DNA of 64,000 nucleotides from Chromatiales bacterium (GTDB taxonomy: Bacteria > Pseudomonadota > Gammaproteobacteria > Steroidobacterales > GCA-2729495), in NCBI GenBank assembly GCA_020351875.1, contig CP070671.1, forward strand, positions 2,553,913 to 2,617,912. The letters run 5' to 3'. Below the pieces are notes generated by a model. It ran no database searches. It saw nothing but the letters and a program-made list of their open reading frames with translations, and had not been told where the DNA came from. The first letter of the stretch is position 1; the number at the start of each line of letters is the position of its first letter. Position numbers and translations under genes: made by a program. Below, in pieces: positions 9,837 through 20,121 of the stretch.

Positions 9837-12040
9837 CCCGGGCTGCTGATGGCCGCGCGGGCGTGAGACGCAAACTCCTCGGCCGGCATGTAACCGACAA
9901 CTCGATAAGCCTGGCGTTCGGTGCCGTCACCGTCGTAGAACACGATGGTCGGCGGGCCGAAGATCCCGAAATACTGCAACAATGCCTGGTCCACTTCGTC
10001 GTTCGCCGTGACGTCGGCCTGCAGCAGCAGGGCACCTTCCAGCGCCGCATGCACCTCGCCATCGGTGAACGTGTAACGCTCCATCTCTTTACACGATACG
10101 CACCAGTCTGCGTAGAAATCCACCATCACCGGCTGGTCGGCCGCATCGGCGCGGGCCAGCGCATCCTCCAGGTCGGTGACGGACTTGATGCGCTGGAACT
10201 CCAGGTGCGCCTGGCTGCTGCCGCCACCCATCGGCGAACCGGCAAAGCGCAGCGGCTGCAGCGGGTCGTTCGCGCCGCCCAGGGCACCCACCAGTAGCGC
10301 GACGCCGTACAGCGCGGCGACCAGGCCGAAGGCCTTGCCGAGCTTCTGGCTCGGGGCAGCTTCCGCCGTGAGGTGGGTGAAGCCGCCGAGAAACACGCCC
10401 GCGGTGAGTATGAGCAGGCCCCAGAGTGCCAGGGTCATGGCGCCGGGCAGCAGCCTTTCCAGCATCCACACCGCGAGGCCGAGCATCATGAAGCCAAAGG
10501 CGCCCTTGACCTTGTTCATCCACGCGCCGGCCTTCGGCAGCAGCCGGCCGGCCGAGGTGCCGATGACCAGCAACGGCAGGCCCATGCCGATGCTCATCGC
10601 AAACAGCGACAGCGCACCGCGCAGGATGTCGCCGCTGGTGCCGATCACGGTCAGGGTCGCAACGAGCGGCGGCGCGACGCAGGTGGTGACCACGAGCGCC
10701 GACAGCGCACCCATCACCGCAGTGCCGAAAAAGCTGCCGCGGCGCTGCTGGTTGCTGGCCTGCGTCAGCCGGTTCTGGACGAAGGCTGGCATCTGCAGTT
10801 CATAGAGCCCGAACATGGACAACGCGAGTGCGACGAACAGGATGGCCACGCTGACGATGATCCACGGCTTCATCAGTGCGGCCTGCACCTGGGCACCAGC
10901 GGCCGCGAAGCCCGCTCCCGCGATGGTGTAGGTGAACGCCATGCCGAGCACGTAGGTCAGCGACAGCAGGAACGCGCGGCGAGTGGTGCACGCCGCCCCT
11001 TCGCCGGCAATGATGCCGGACAGGATCGGGATCATCGGCAGCACACACGGCGTGAATGCGAGCAGCAGGCCCAGGCCCAGGAAAGTGGCCAGCACGAGGC
11101 CGAGATTGCCTTCGATGATCAGTTGTGACAGCCGGTCCTGTTCGGCCATCGGCGGGCCGGTGTCATCGCCGAGCGTTGCCGTTGCGTTGGGCAGGTCGAG
11201 CCGTACCTCCGCCACGTCGGGCGGATAACAGATGCTGTTTTCCTTGCAGCCTTGGAAACCAAGTCGCAAGTACGCCGTTCCCGCATCCGGAGTTGCTCGC
11301 GCTAACGGTACTTCCAGACGAACTTGGTCGTAGAAAACTTCCACGTCGCCGAAATGCTCGTCCCACTTCGGCGTGCCGGCCGGTATTGCCGGCGGCCCGG
11401 GCTGGGCCGCGCCTTCGGCTCCGACGGTCAGGCTGTCGCGATACAGGTAATAGCCGTCGGCGATGGTCCAGGTCACGGCGGCCCGGAACGGGTCGACCAG
11501 TTCCACCGTCGGCTGAAAGGCGTCTGCCGGCGCCATGGGTTCATCGCTGCCCACGCCGGCGCCCTGGCCCATCAATTTCGACAGCGACCCGGCCCCGCCG
11601 CCAGTCGCAGGCAGCGCCACGGTTGCGAGCCATTTTTGCGGCGGATAGCAAAGGCCGATGTCGGCGCAGCCCTGGGACCGGATTTCCAGGTCCATCTGTT
11701 CAGTGCCGGTCGGGACGGCAACCAGTGGAATCTTTGCCGTGACGGTGCCCCGGTAGATCTCCATCGGGCCGAAGAACTCATCGTCGTAGGGCTTGCCAGG
11801 TGGCAGCACCGCATCACCGAGCTCCACGCCGGGCGTCTGGCTCGCAAAGCTCATGCGCTCGCGATACAGGTAGTGTGCCGGCTCGATGGTCCAGTGCACA
11901 CTCAACGCTTGGCTGTCCGCCGAGACTTCGTAGCGGAAGGCTTCTTCCGGCTTCAATATGTCTTCGGCGGCGCACACGCTGCCGGCCGTCAGCAGCAGTA
12001 GTGCAAGTCGCAGCCAGCGGGTTGCAGTGGGCATCTTCAT
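9833..12040 (-). CDS. dsbD: Thiol:disulfide interchange protein DsbD with duplicated N-terminal domain
   Basis: Carries electrons from cytoplasmic thioredoxin across the inner membrane to periplasmic thiol reductases. It has 735 residues; most DsbD proteins have about 570-620. Order: signal peptide (1-25), a first DsbD-alpha domain with QGCADIGLCYPP (C125, C131), and a second related domain with QGCKENSICYPP (C265, C271). The membrane core follows, with FTPCVLPMIPILSG and VVTTCVAPPLVATL. The C-terminal thioredoxin domain has DWCVSCKEM (C647, C650). The extra length is explained by the tandem alpha domains. Its ATG overlaps the cutA stop. Confidence 0.94.
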   Translation of the reverse strand: MKMPTATRWLRLALLLLTAGSVCAAEDILKPEEAFRYEVSADSQALSVHWTIEPAHYLYRERMSFASQTPGVELGDAVLPPGKPYDDEFFGPMEIYRGTVTAKIPLVAVPTGTEQMDLEIRSQGCADIGLCYPPQKWLATVALPATGGGAGSLSKLMGQGAGVGSDEPMAPADAFQPTVELVDPFRAAVTWTIADGYYLYRDSLTVGAEGAAQPGPPAIPAGTPKWDEHFGDVEVFYDQVRLEVPLARATPDAGTAYLRLGFQGCKENSICYPPDVAEVRLDLPNATATLGDDTGPPMAEQDRLSQLIIEGNLGLVLATFLGLGLLLAFTPCVLPMIPILSGIIAGEGAACTTRRAFLLSLTYVLGMAFTYTIAGAGFAAAGAQVQAALMKPWIIVSVAILFVALALSMFGLYELQMPAFVQNRLTQASNQQRRGSFFGTAVMGALSALVVTTCVAPPLVATLTVIGTSGDILRGALSLFAMSIGMGLPLLVIGTSAGRLLPKAGAWMNKVKGAFGFMMLGLAVWMLERLLPGAMTLALWGLLILTAGVFLGGFTHLTAEAAPSQKLGKAFGLVAALYGVALLVGALGGANDPLQPLRFAGSPMGGGSSQAHLEFQRIKSVTDLEDALARADAADQPVMVDFYADWCVSCKEMERYTFTDGEVHAALEGALLLQADVTANDEVDQALLQYFGIFGPPTIVFYDGDGTERQAYRVVGYMPAEEFASHARAAISSPG

Positions 12041-12357
12041 TCGACCGAGTCCCTGATCCAGTCCAGATAAGCGGTGGCGCCGGCAGCCAGGTCAATGGCA
12101 ATGACCTCTGGCGTTTCGTGGGGGTGGAGGCGATGGATGGTCGTCTCCACGTCCTGGTAGCGCGTCGCCCGAGTCTTGATCAGCAGCAGTACCTCGTCAT
12201 CCGTTTCAACATGTTCGTGCCAGCGATAGCGCGAGCGGACGCCGGAAATGCGGTTCACGCAGGCCGCGAGCCGTTCTTCCACCAGCGCGGTAGAGACCGC
12301 CGTGGCGGTCCCGTCGTCCGGGCAGGTGCAAATTACCAGCAGAAATTCAGCGTCCAT
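12037..12357 (-). CDS. cutA: Divalent-cation tolerance protein CutA
   Basis: Small trimeric PII-like protein linked to metal tolerance; its molecular role is not settled even in well-studied species. The 106 residues have family landmarks LVICTCPDDGTATAVSTALVEERLAACVN, read here in two parts: LLVICTCPDDGTA and EERLAACVNRI. YRWHEHVETDDEVLLLIKT and HPHETPEVIAID follow. The ATG at 12357 gives the normal N-terminus. It heads a cutA-dsbD-tlpA operon, divergent from groES. Confidence 0.93.
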   Translation of the reverse strand: MDAEFLLVICTCPDDGTATAVSTALVEERLAACVNRISGVRSRYRWHEHVETDDEVLLLIKTRATRYQDVETTIHRLHPHETPEVIAIDLAAGATAYLDWIRDSVE

Positions 12358-12458
12358 ATTCTTGGTGGCCGCCGTGCGGCGCCCCATCCCAGCCCGCCGA
12401 AAATATAGCCCCGGCGCAAGGAGCTGTCATGGGAATGGCGCACAGCTTACGCCCGCGC

Positions 12459-12487
12459 CTTGAAAATCCGGCCGCCGTCCCTATGAT
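12459..12487 (+). promoter_or_regulatory. groESL heat-shock promoter (sigma-32-like, overlapping sigma-70)
   Basis: CTTGAAA at 12459-12465 and CCCTATGAT at 12479-12487 are separated by 13 nt, matching the RpoH promoter pattern (CTTGAAA, 11-16 nt, CCCCATnT). The same bases read as a sigma-70 promoter: TTGAAA at 12460-12465, 16-nt spacer, TATGAT at 12482-12487. The CIRCE operator starts at the end of the -10, so HrcA binding would block initiation. Confidence 0.8.
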
Positions 12488-12513
12488 TAGCACTCCTCGA
12501 CGCCGAGTGCTAA
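12487..12513 (+). promoter_or_regulatory. CIRCE operator (HrcA binding site)
   Basis: TTAGCACTC at 12487-12495 and GAGTGCTAA at 12505-12513 form a perfect 9-bp inverted repeat around a 9-nt spacer, identical to the CIRCE consensus. This is the binding site of the heat-shock repressor HrcA, and it lies between the promoter -10 and groES. hrcA itself is not in the window. Confidence 0.97.
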
Positions 12514-12568
12514 CAGCGCTCTGCGTAGAATTCCGAAAAATTACCATTAAATGCAAGAGGTTAGCAAT

Positions 12569-12859
12569 ATGAAACTCCGTCCGCTCCATGATCGAGTGAT
12601 CATCCGGCGCATGGAAGAGGAGCGCACTTCGCCCGGCGGGATCGTGATCCCGGACAGCGCCACCGAAAAGCCCATCAAGGGCGAGGTGGTGGCCGTGGGC
12701 AACGGTCGCTTCCTTGAAAATGGCGAAATCCGCGCGCTGGATATCAAGGCAGGCGACAAGGTGTTGTTCGGCAAGTACAGCGGCACCGAGGTCAAGGTCG
12801 AAGGCGAAGAACTGCTCGTCATGAAAGAAGACGACGTGATGGCCGTCATCGAAGGCTAA
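12569..12859 (+). CDS. groES: Co-chaperonin GroES (Cpn10)
   Basis: Lid of the GroEL folding chamber. The 96 residues begin [14 protein letters not shown] and contain the mobile-loop region [19 protein letters not shown], then [11 protein letters not shown] and the terminal VMAVIEG. The start at 12569 is preceded by AGAGG about 8 nt upstream; an in-frame ATG 18 nt earlier is not used by the family. It is transcribed with groEL, 37 bp downstream. Confidence 0.98.
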   Translation: MKLRPLHDRVIIRRMEEERTSPGGIVIPDSATEKPIKGEVVAVGNGRFLENGEIRALDIKAGDKVLFGKYSGTEVKVEGEELLVMKEDDVMAVIEG

Positions 12860-12884
12860 GCCTTTCAACAGACAAGTTTATTAG

Positions 12885-14525
<1,641 letters not shown>

Positions 14526-14552
14526 GCGGCCCTATCGTCGCTGACGAACGGA

Positions 14553-14581
14553 AGCCCCGCCTCGTGCGGGGCTTTCTTTTT
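14553..14581 (+). terminator. Intrinsic terminator of groESL
   Basis: AGCCCCGC at 14553-14560 pairs perfectly with GCGGGGCT at 14566-14573 around the loop CTCGT, followed by TTCTTTTT. It lies 28 nt after the groEL stop codon. Confidence 0.93.
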
Positions 14582-14588
14582 GCGGGCG

Positions 14589-15185
14589 TCAGAACCTGAA
14601 TTCAAACCACCCGACCACCGCCGGGTCGTTGTTCTGCTCGCCGATCTTCTCCGCAAAGCCCACGGACGTGGTGAAGCGGCCGCTGCCGGCATAGCTGAGG
14701 CCCAGGTCCACGTCGAGCCGGTCATCCCAGGCGTAGTAGGCCGCGGGCAGCAGGTCATCCCAGTAACCGGCATACCTGACGGGCGAATTGGACCGCGCCG
14801 AACCCCGGCCCAGTGCCATGGTCCCGTCTGCCCGCAGGCGCGCGACACTGCCGAACAGAACGGCGAAAGCAGGCTCGGAGCCTGCGCTCACGGCGATCGC
14901 GTTGTCTTGTGCGAGGTAAGCGGGCAACAGTTCAACGTTGCGCAGATCGAAGCTGAGGCCGCCGTCCGCCCGGAGTCGATCGAGTGCCCCGGTCGCGGGA
15001 TACACGACCGGTGTTGGTTCAAGCTTCGCGGAAAAGTCGAGCCACGGCTCCAGCGATTCGCGCATGGTCCTGCCGTCATAGACGAAGGCGTCCTGGCAAC
15101 CCTCGTTGTCCACCGACTCGCACTTTGCCCAGGCGCCGGCCGAAAGGCTGCCGCACGCGCAGATCATCAGGAGTTGGCGCCACAT
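14589..15185 (-). CDS. Hypothetical exported protein, possibly outer membrane
   Basis: I do not recognise the family. From the ATG at 15185 the protein has 198 residues with a clear signal peptide (MWRQLLMICACGSLSAGAWA). The mature part contains alternating hydrophobic/polar stretches such as RFTTSVGFAEKIGE and ends in GWFEFRF. A terminal Phe with alternating residues is typical of small outer-membrane beta-barrels, so that location is an inference. Two cysteines (KCESVDNEGC) close to the mature N-terminus could form a disulfide. It is convergent with groEL and isolated. Confidence 0.6.
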   Translation of the reverse strand: MWRQLLMICACGSLSAGAWAKCESVDNEGCQDAFVYDGRTMRESLEPWLDFSAKLEPTPVVYPATGALDRLRADGGLSFDLRNVELLPAYLAQDNAIAVSAGSEPAFAVLFGSVARLRADGTMALGRGSARSNSPVRYAGYWDDLLPAAYYAWDDRLDVDLGLSYAGSGRFTTSVGFAEKIGEQNNDPAVVGWFEFRF

Positions 15186-15399
15186 TGTGATTCCGTTCAA
15201 TGGCACTGTTTGTCCCTGGTCATTTGTCGTTCTGGCCAACACGGTTAGTCTGACCGGTGCCCATTACTGTAGCGTTGACGCGCTTCGCGAAACGTCGCGA
15301 TCGACATAATGCGCGGCGTTTTTGCGGCGTCACTGATGGTGCCGGTTTCAGGGCGAAATCGGGGTTCTTTTTTGGCGCCGTCTCGACGAACATCGGGTT

Positions 15400-18264
15400 A
15401 TGCAAAAAGCCATCGCTTTACCTGCGGTGCCGCCGGCCTTGGAGCCGGTGGCGCAGGAGTGGCTGACCGCAAACGGCGAGTCGGTCGGTCGTCACCCGGA
15501 ATGCCGTGCGGCGATATCGAGAACGGTCGCGTGCAGCAGCTACCTGGCCGACGTGATGGCGAAGAATCCCGACGCGCTCGCGGAACTGCTGGCCGACGGC
15601 CGCCTGGAACGTTGCCTGCAACCCGGTGAACTCGACACGCTGTTTGCTGCTGCAGTCGGTCCCACGCTGGACGAAGGCGAATGCATGCGGCGACTGCGAG
15701 GCTTGCGCCACCGCGAACTGCTGCGCATCGCCTGGCGCGATCTGAACGGTGCCGCCGATGTGGCAGAAACGCTGGAGGAACTCTCGGCGCTGGCCGATGC
15801 GGCGATTTGCTCGGCGCTGGCGTGGTCGCGGGCGGCCCTGGCGGAACCCTACGGGACGCCGCGGCTGGAAGACGGCAGTGAGGCGGAGTTCGCGATACTC
15901 GGCATGGGCAAGCTCGGCGGCCGCGAGCTGAATTTCTCCTCCGATGTCGACCTCGTGTTCCTGTACACGGACCGCGGCGAAACCGACGGGCGGCGCGCGG
16001 TCAGCAACGAGCAGTACTTCCGGCTGCTCGGCCAGCGCATCGTCAATGTCCTGTCGAAACAAACGGCCGACGGCTTCGTGTACCGGGTGGACACTCGCCT
16101 GCGGCCCTTTGGCGACAGCGGCCCGCTGGCGGTGAGCCTGCCCGCGTTCGAGGCCTACCTGCTGAGCCACGGCCGCGACTGGGAACGCTACGCCTACGTG
16201 AAGGCCCGCGTGGTGAACGATGCTGGCTTCACGGAGGAGCTGGAAACGGAGATGCTCCGGCCGTTCTGCTACCGGCGTTACATCGACTACGGCGTGTTCT
16301 CGTCGCTGCGCGAAATGAAGGCGATGATCGAAGCAGAAGGCCGGCGCCGCGAGTACCACGACAACCTGAAGCTCGGCGCGGGCGGCATTCGTGAAGTCGA
16401 GTTCATCGTCCAGTCCCTGCAGCTGGTGCGGGGCGGACCGGTGGCGGACCTGCGCGGCCGCGAGTTGCAGCGGGTGTTGCCGAAGCTCGTGCAACACCAG
16501 CTGCTGCCACCCGAGGTCGCCGACGAGTTGCTGACCGCCTACCGCTACCTGCGCTGTGCGGAGAATCGCCTGCAGGCCAGCGCGGATCGCCAGACCCACG
16601 ATCTGCCCGACGACGAGCTGACCCGGGCGCGCCTGGCTTACGCGATGAATCACGAGAGCTGGGAATCACTGGTGACTGCACTGAACGAGCATCGGGACAT
16701 CGTCGCCGGCCATTTCCGCAACATCGTATTTCGTGGCGCCGAATCGGAAGAAGCCGACCCGGACACCGTCGCCCTCGGCGTGGCCTGGGCCGGTGGCTCG
16801 AGCGAGGAACAGAGCACCTCGCTGCTGACCCGGCTCGGTTATCCCGACGGCGCCGATGCATGGCGGCAGGTGCAGGCCTTTCGCGACAGTGGGCTGTACC
16901 GGCGCATGGACGAAACGGGTCGCCAAACGCTCGATGCATTGATGCCGGACCTGTTGCGCGTGGCCGCGAAGCAGGAACGACCGGACCGCGCATTGAGCGG
17001 CGCGATGCAGGTCGTCGAAGCGATCGGCCGGCGGTCGGCCTATTTTTCCCTGCTGAATGAGAACCCGGCTGCCCTGCAACGGCTGCTCCGCCTGTGTGCT
17101 TTCGGCGACTTCCTGGTGCAAAGGCTGGCGACCCATCCCTTGCTGCTGGACGAATTGCTGGATGCCCGCATCTTCGCCGAACCGCCGGCGCGCGACGAGT
17201 TGGCCGCGGAGCTGACCGCGCGCCTGGAGGCGGCCGGTCCCGACGATCCGGAACGGCGGCTCTATGCGCTAGTGAATTTCCAGCAGGCCGAGACATTCCG
17301 CGTTGCCGTGGCCGACCAGAGCGGCACCCTGCCACTGATGAAAGTCAGTGACCGCCTGACCGATATCGCCGAGCTGGTGTTGCAGGCGGCGCTCGACATG
17401 GCTTGGGAAGAACTGGCGGCCCGGCACGGTGTGCCCCGGTGCGTGGATGACGGCAACGCCCGCGATGCCCGTTTCGCCATCGTGGCTTACGGCAAGCTCG
17501 GCGGGCTCGAACTGGGCTACGGCTCGGACCTGGACCTGGTGTTCCTGAACGATTCGGCTGGCAGGAGCCAGCAGACCGCCGGCGAGCGGCCGGTGGACAA
17601 TGCGGTGTTCTTTGCGCGGCTGGTGCAGCGACTGATCAGCATGCTGAGCCTGACCACGGCGGCGGGCAGCCTGTATGAAATCGATACCCGGCTGCGCCCG
17701 TCCGGCCACTCGGGCCTGCTCGTGTCCAGCCTGGAGGCTTTCGATCGTTACCAGCGTGAAGATGCGTGGACCTGGGAACACCAGGCCCTGTTGCGCAGCC
17801 GCGCGGTGGCGGGCGACCCGGCCGTCGGCGCGGCATTCGAAGCCCTGCGCCGCGATGCGCTGGCCCGCTATGTGCGCCGCGATACGCTGCGTGACGAGGT
17901 CGTCAATATGCGCGGCCGCATGCGCGCCGAATTGTCCAAGGGTAACGCAACCGCTTTCGACCTGAAGCAGGATCCGGGCGGCGTCGCCGACATCGAGTTC
18001 CTCGTGCAGTACCTGGTGCTGAAGGACGCTGCGGACTATCCTGACCTGACGGAGTACTCCGACAACATCCGCCAGCTGGAGGCCTTGGCCCGGAACGGGC
18101 TTCTCCCGGCGGACGTCGCGGACTTCCTCACGGACACCTATCGTGACTACCGCGCCCGCCTGCACCATCTCGCACTGGCCGGCGAACCGGGCCTGGTTCC
18201 GCGTGACGAAGTCGCAGGCCAAGCAGCCAAGGTAGTTGCGCTGTGGCAACGGGCTTTCGGATAA
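15400..18264 (+). CDS. glnE: Bifunctional glutamine synthetase adenylyltransferase/deadenylase
   Basis: Adenylylates and de-adenylylates glutamine synthetase in response to PII, setting nitrogen assimilation. The 954 residues match the family. Two nucleotidyltransferase domains are visible: GMGKLGGRELNFSSDVDLVF at about 168-187 (de-adenylylase half) and AYGKLGGLELGYGSDLDLVF at about 697-716 (adenylylase half). A PII-associated helical region follows each. Both Asp-x-Asp metal sites are intact. The ATG at 15400 lacks a strong ribosome site; the gene stands alone. Confidence 0.97.
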   Translation: MQKAIALPAVPPALEPVAQEWLTANGESVGRHPECRAAISRTVACSSYLADVMAKNPDALAELLADGRLERCLQPGELDTLFAAAVGPTLDEGECMRRLRGLRHRELLRIAWRDLNGAADVAETLEELSALADAAICSALAWSRAALAEPYGTPRLEDGSEAEFAILGMGKLGGRELNFSSDVDLVFLYTDRGETDGRRAVSNEQYFRLLGQRIVNVLSKQTADGFVYRVDTRLRPFGDSGPLAVSLPAFEAYLLSHGRDWERYAYVKARVVNDAGFTEELETEMLRPFCYRRYIDYGVFSSLREMKAMIEAEGRRREYHDNLKLGAGGIREVEFIVQSLQLVRGGPVADLRGRELQRVLPKLVQHQLLPPEVADELLTAYRYLRCAENRLQASADRQTHDLPDDELTRARLAYAMNHESWESLVTALNEHRDIVAGHFRNIVFRGAESEEADPDTVALGVAWAGGSSEEQSTSLLTRLGYPDGADAWRQVQAFRDSGLYRRMDETGRQTLDALMPDLLRVAAKQERPDRALSGAMQVVEAIGRRSAYFSLLNENPAALQRLLRLCAFGDFLVQRLATHPLLLDELLDARIFAEPPARDELAAELTARLEAAGPDDPERRLYALVNFQQAETFRVAVADQSGTLPLMKVSDRLTDIAELVLQAALDMAWEELAARHGVPRCVDDGNARDARFAIVAYGKLGGLELGYGSDLDLVFLNDSAGRSQQTAGERPVDNAVFFARLVQRLISMLSLTTAAGSLYEIDTRLRPSGHSGLLVSSLEAFDRYQREDAWTWEHQALLRSRAVAGDPAVGAAFEALRRDALARYVRRDTLRDEVVNMRGRMRAELSKGNATAFDLKQDPGGVADIEFLVQYLVLKDAADYPDLTEYSDNIRQLEALARNGLLPADVADFLTDTYRDYRARLHHLALAGEPGLVPRDEVAGQAAKVVALWQRAFG

Positions 18265-18923
18265 GCGGTTCAGCGCCGAATTGAGGGCATTCGGCTCTCC
18301 ATTGCGGGCGCGCCGGGGATAATGTCCTCCACGACGTCTTGCCGTGCGTTTGGATCGCAACGCGCGTTCCTGTTCCCGGGTGCGAGTGACCGGTAGTGCA
18401 TCCTGACGGGGCAAGTCGTCTGACCGTTCCGGCCATAATCCCCGGCCCACCCGCTTGCCGCGGTCGCTGGTTTCAATGTCCGATCCTTCTTTCGCGAGCA
18501 TTTGGCGATTCAAAGCAGGGAACTGCACCGCGAATGCTGCGGCCGGCGGGTTGGCAGGCGAAGCCACGACCCTCAAGTACCCACCATCGCCCCCACCCCC
18601 GAGGGCGCGTGGCAATCCCGCCATCAATGCGTCCGTCTGCGCTCGCGTTGAGCGCCCACGACAGGGTTTTTCCCCTTAAGCGTGGCCGACCCACGCGTCT
18701 CCAACCCAAAGGAATTCGCAAGGGCCGCGCTGGGGATGTTTTTCCGGAGCGAATCTATTTGAGCGCAGGAAAAAGCATCGCCAGGAAAGCGGCCCAGGGC
18801 ACCAGCGCCGCGTCAGGAACCGCAATCTTCCCAGCGACCTCCAGGACGAGCCCCCGTCACTCGAACTCATGCGCCCAATTCACGCACAACCTATAATTCC
18901 CCCGCGACAACAGGACCCCCAAA
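18265..18923 (+). other. 659-bp gap with no convincing gene
   Basis: Six-frame reading shows only low-complexity Pro/Arg/Ala frames on either strand and no known domain, tRNA fold or terminator. Base composition is locally uneven (CCCCCACCCCCGAGGG near 18590-18605, AT-richer stretches near 18670 and 18745). It may be the remnant of a lost gene or intergenic repeat material. Its last 30 nt hold a TATAAT that probably serves the next gene. Confidence 0.4.
18892..18897 (+). promoter_or_regulatory. Candidate -10 element upstream of the zinc-finger gene
   Basis: A perfect TATAAT lies 26 nt before the start codon of the next gene. The -35 position has no TTGACA-like hexamer (ATGCGC at 17-nt spacing), so this is a partial match only. 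Confidence 0.4.
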
Positions 18924-19139
18924 ATGCCCAAGACCGCCAGCCAAGCCACCGACCAGATTCCCCCTAATGCCGAGAACCACTACCCGGTCACCCGCGCTGA
19001 CCTGCCGCTCAGCTGCCCGATGCCCGGCATGTCGTTGTGGAATTCGCACCCCCGCGTGTACCTGCCCGTGGAAGACAGCGGTACGGTAAGGTGTCCGTAC
19101 TGTGGGGCCGAATACGAGCTGGTCGACGCGGCGAGCTGA
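18924..19139 (+). CDS. Zinc-finger domain protein (zf-CHCC type)
   Basis: A 71-residue protein with the spacing C31, H42, C57, C60 (LSCPMPGMSLWNSHPRVYL, then VRCPYCGAEYEL). This matches the zf-CHCC family, related to the zinc-binding subunit NDUFS6 of mitochondrial complex I. Bacterial members are small and of undefined role. A ribosome site (AGGA) precedes the ATG. Stand-alone gene between the glnE gap and htpX. Confidence 0.82.
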   Translation: MPKTASQATDQIPPNAENHYPVTRADLPLSCPMPGMSLWNSHPRVYLPVEDSGTVRCPYCGAEYELVDAAS

Positions 19140-19163
19140 GCACGTGTCTTGCCGCGGGGCACC

Positions 19164-19191
19164 CTTGAAATCGCCCGGGGCGACCCAGATA
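19164..19191 (+). promoter_or_regulatory. Candidate sigma-32 promoter of htpX
   Basis: CTTGAAA at 19164-19170, a 13-nt spacer, then CCCAGATA at 19184-19191. The -35 is a perfect RpoH box; the -10 matches CCCCATnT only partly. The predicted start, near 19198, leaves a leader of about 25 nt before htpX. The same -35 with similar spacing occurs before groES and htpG in this window. Confidence 0.6.
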
Positions 19192-19222
19192 GAAACGACC
19201 TGAATCACTTCGACATCCAGCT

Positions 19223-20104
19223 ATGAAACGCATCATCCTGTTCCTTGGCACGAACGTGGCCGTGCTGGCGGTCCTTGCCATCGCGATCCAGCTGTTTGGT
19301 CTCGAGAGCTACCTGGATGCCCAGGGCGGCATCAACGTCACCAGCCTGCTGATCTTCGCTGCGATCATCGGGTTCAGCGGCTCGCTGATTTCCCTGGCCA
19401 TTTCGAAAAAGGCGGCCAAGTGGTCGACGAAAGCGCAGGTCATCGAGCAACCGCGCAACGCCACCGAGCAGTGGCTCCTGGCCACCGTGCAGCGCCACGC
19501 GCAGGCCGCCGGTATCGGCATGCCGGAAGTCGCGGTTTTCGATTCACCGGCACCGAATGCCTTCGCCACAGGCGCGCGTCGCGACAGCGCGCTGGTGGCG
19601 GTCAGCACCGGCTTGCTGCAGAACATGCGGCAGAATGAAGTGGACGCGGTGCTCGGTCACGAGATCGCCCATGTCGCCAACGGCGACATGATCACGATGG
19701 CGCTGATCCAGGGAGTCGTGAATACCTTCGTGATTTTCCTGTCCCGGGTCATCGGCATCGTCGTCGACCGCGCGGTGTTCAAGGTGGAGCGCGGGCACGG
19801 GCCCGGGTTTTTCATTACCAGTCTCGTCGCGCAGGTCGTGCTCGGCATCCTGGCCAGCATCATCGTGATGTGGTTTTCGCGGCAGCGCGAGTTTCGCGCC
19901 GACGCAGGCGGCGCACGGCTGGCCGGCCGGGAGAACATGATTGCGGCGCTGGAGCGGCTGCAGGCGGCACACAGCCCGAGCGGTCTGCCGGATCAGCTGC
20001 AGGCTTTCGGGATTTCCGGCGCCGGCGCCCGGGGGTTGAGGGAGCTTTTCACGACGCACCCGCCGCTGGAAGCTCGCATCGACGCGCTGCGCCGGCTGGG
20101 ATAG
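19223..20104 (+). CDS. htpX: Membrane protease HtpX
   Basis: Zinc metalloprotease of the inner membrane that helps degrade damaged membrane proteins alongside FtsH. The 293 residues contain two N-terminal membrane segments ([20 protein letters not shown] and a second near 40-60). The zinc motif HEIAH is at 146-150, two further hydrophobic segments follow, and the third ligand Glu223 is in [18 protein letters not shown] sigma-32-like promoter lies upstream, which fits its heat-shock role. Confidence 0.97.
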   Translation: MKRIILFLGTNVAVLAVLAIAIQLFGLESYLDAQGGINVTSLLIFAAIIGFSGSLISLAISKKAAKWSTKAQVIEQPRNATEQWLLATVQRHAQAAGIGMPEVAVFDSPAPNAFATGARRDSALVAVSTGLLQNMRQNEVDAVLGHEIAHVANGDMITMALIQGVVNTFVIFLSRVIGIVVDRAVFKVERGHGPGFFITSLVAQVVLGILASIIVMWFSRQREFRADAGGARLAGRENMIAALERLQAAHSPSGLPDQLQAFGISGAGARGLRELFTTHPPLEARIDALRRLG

Positions 20105-20121
20105 TCACCCGCCCTCGCGCG

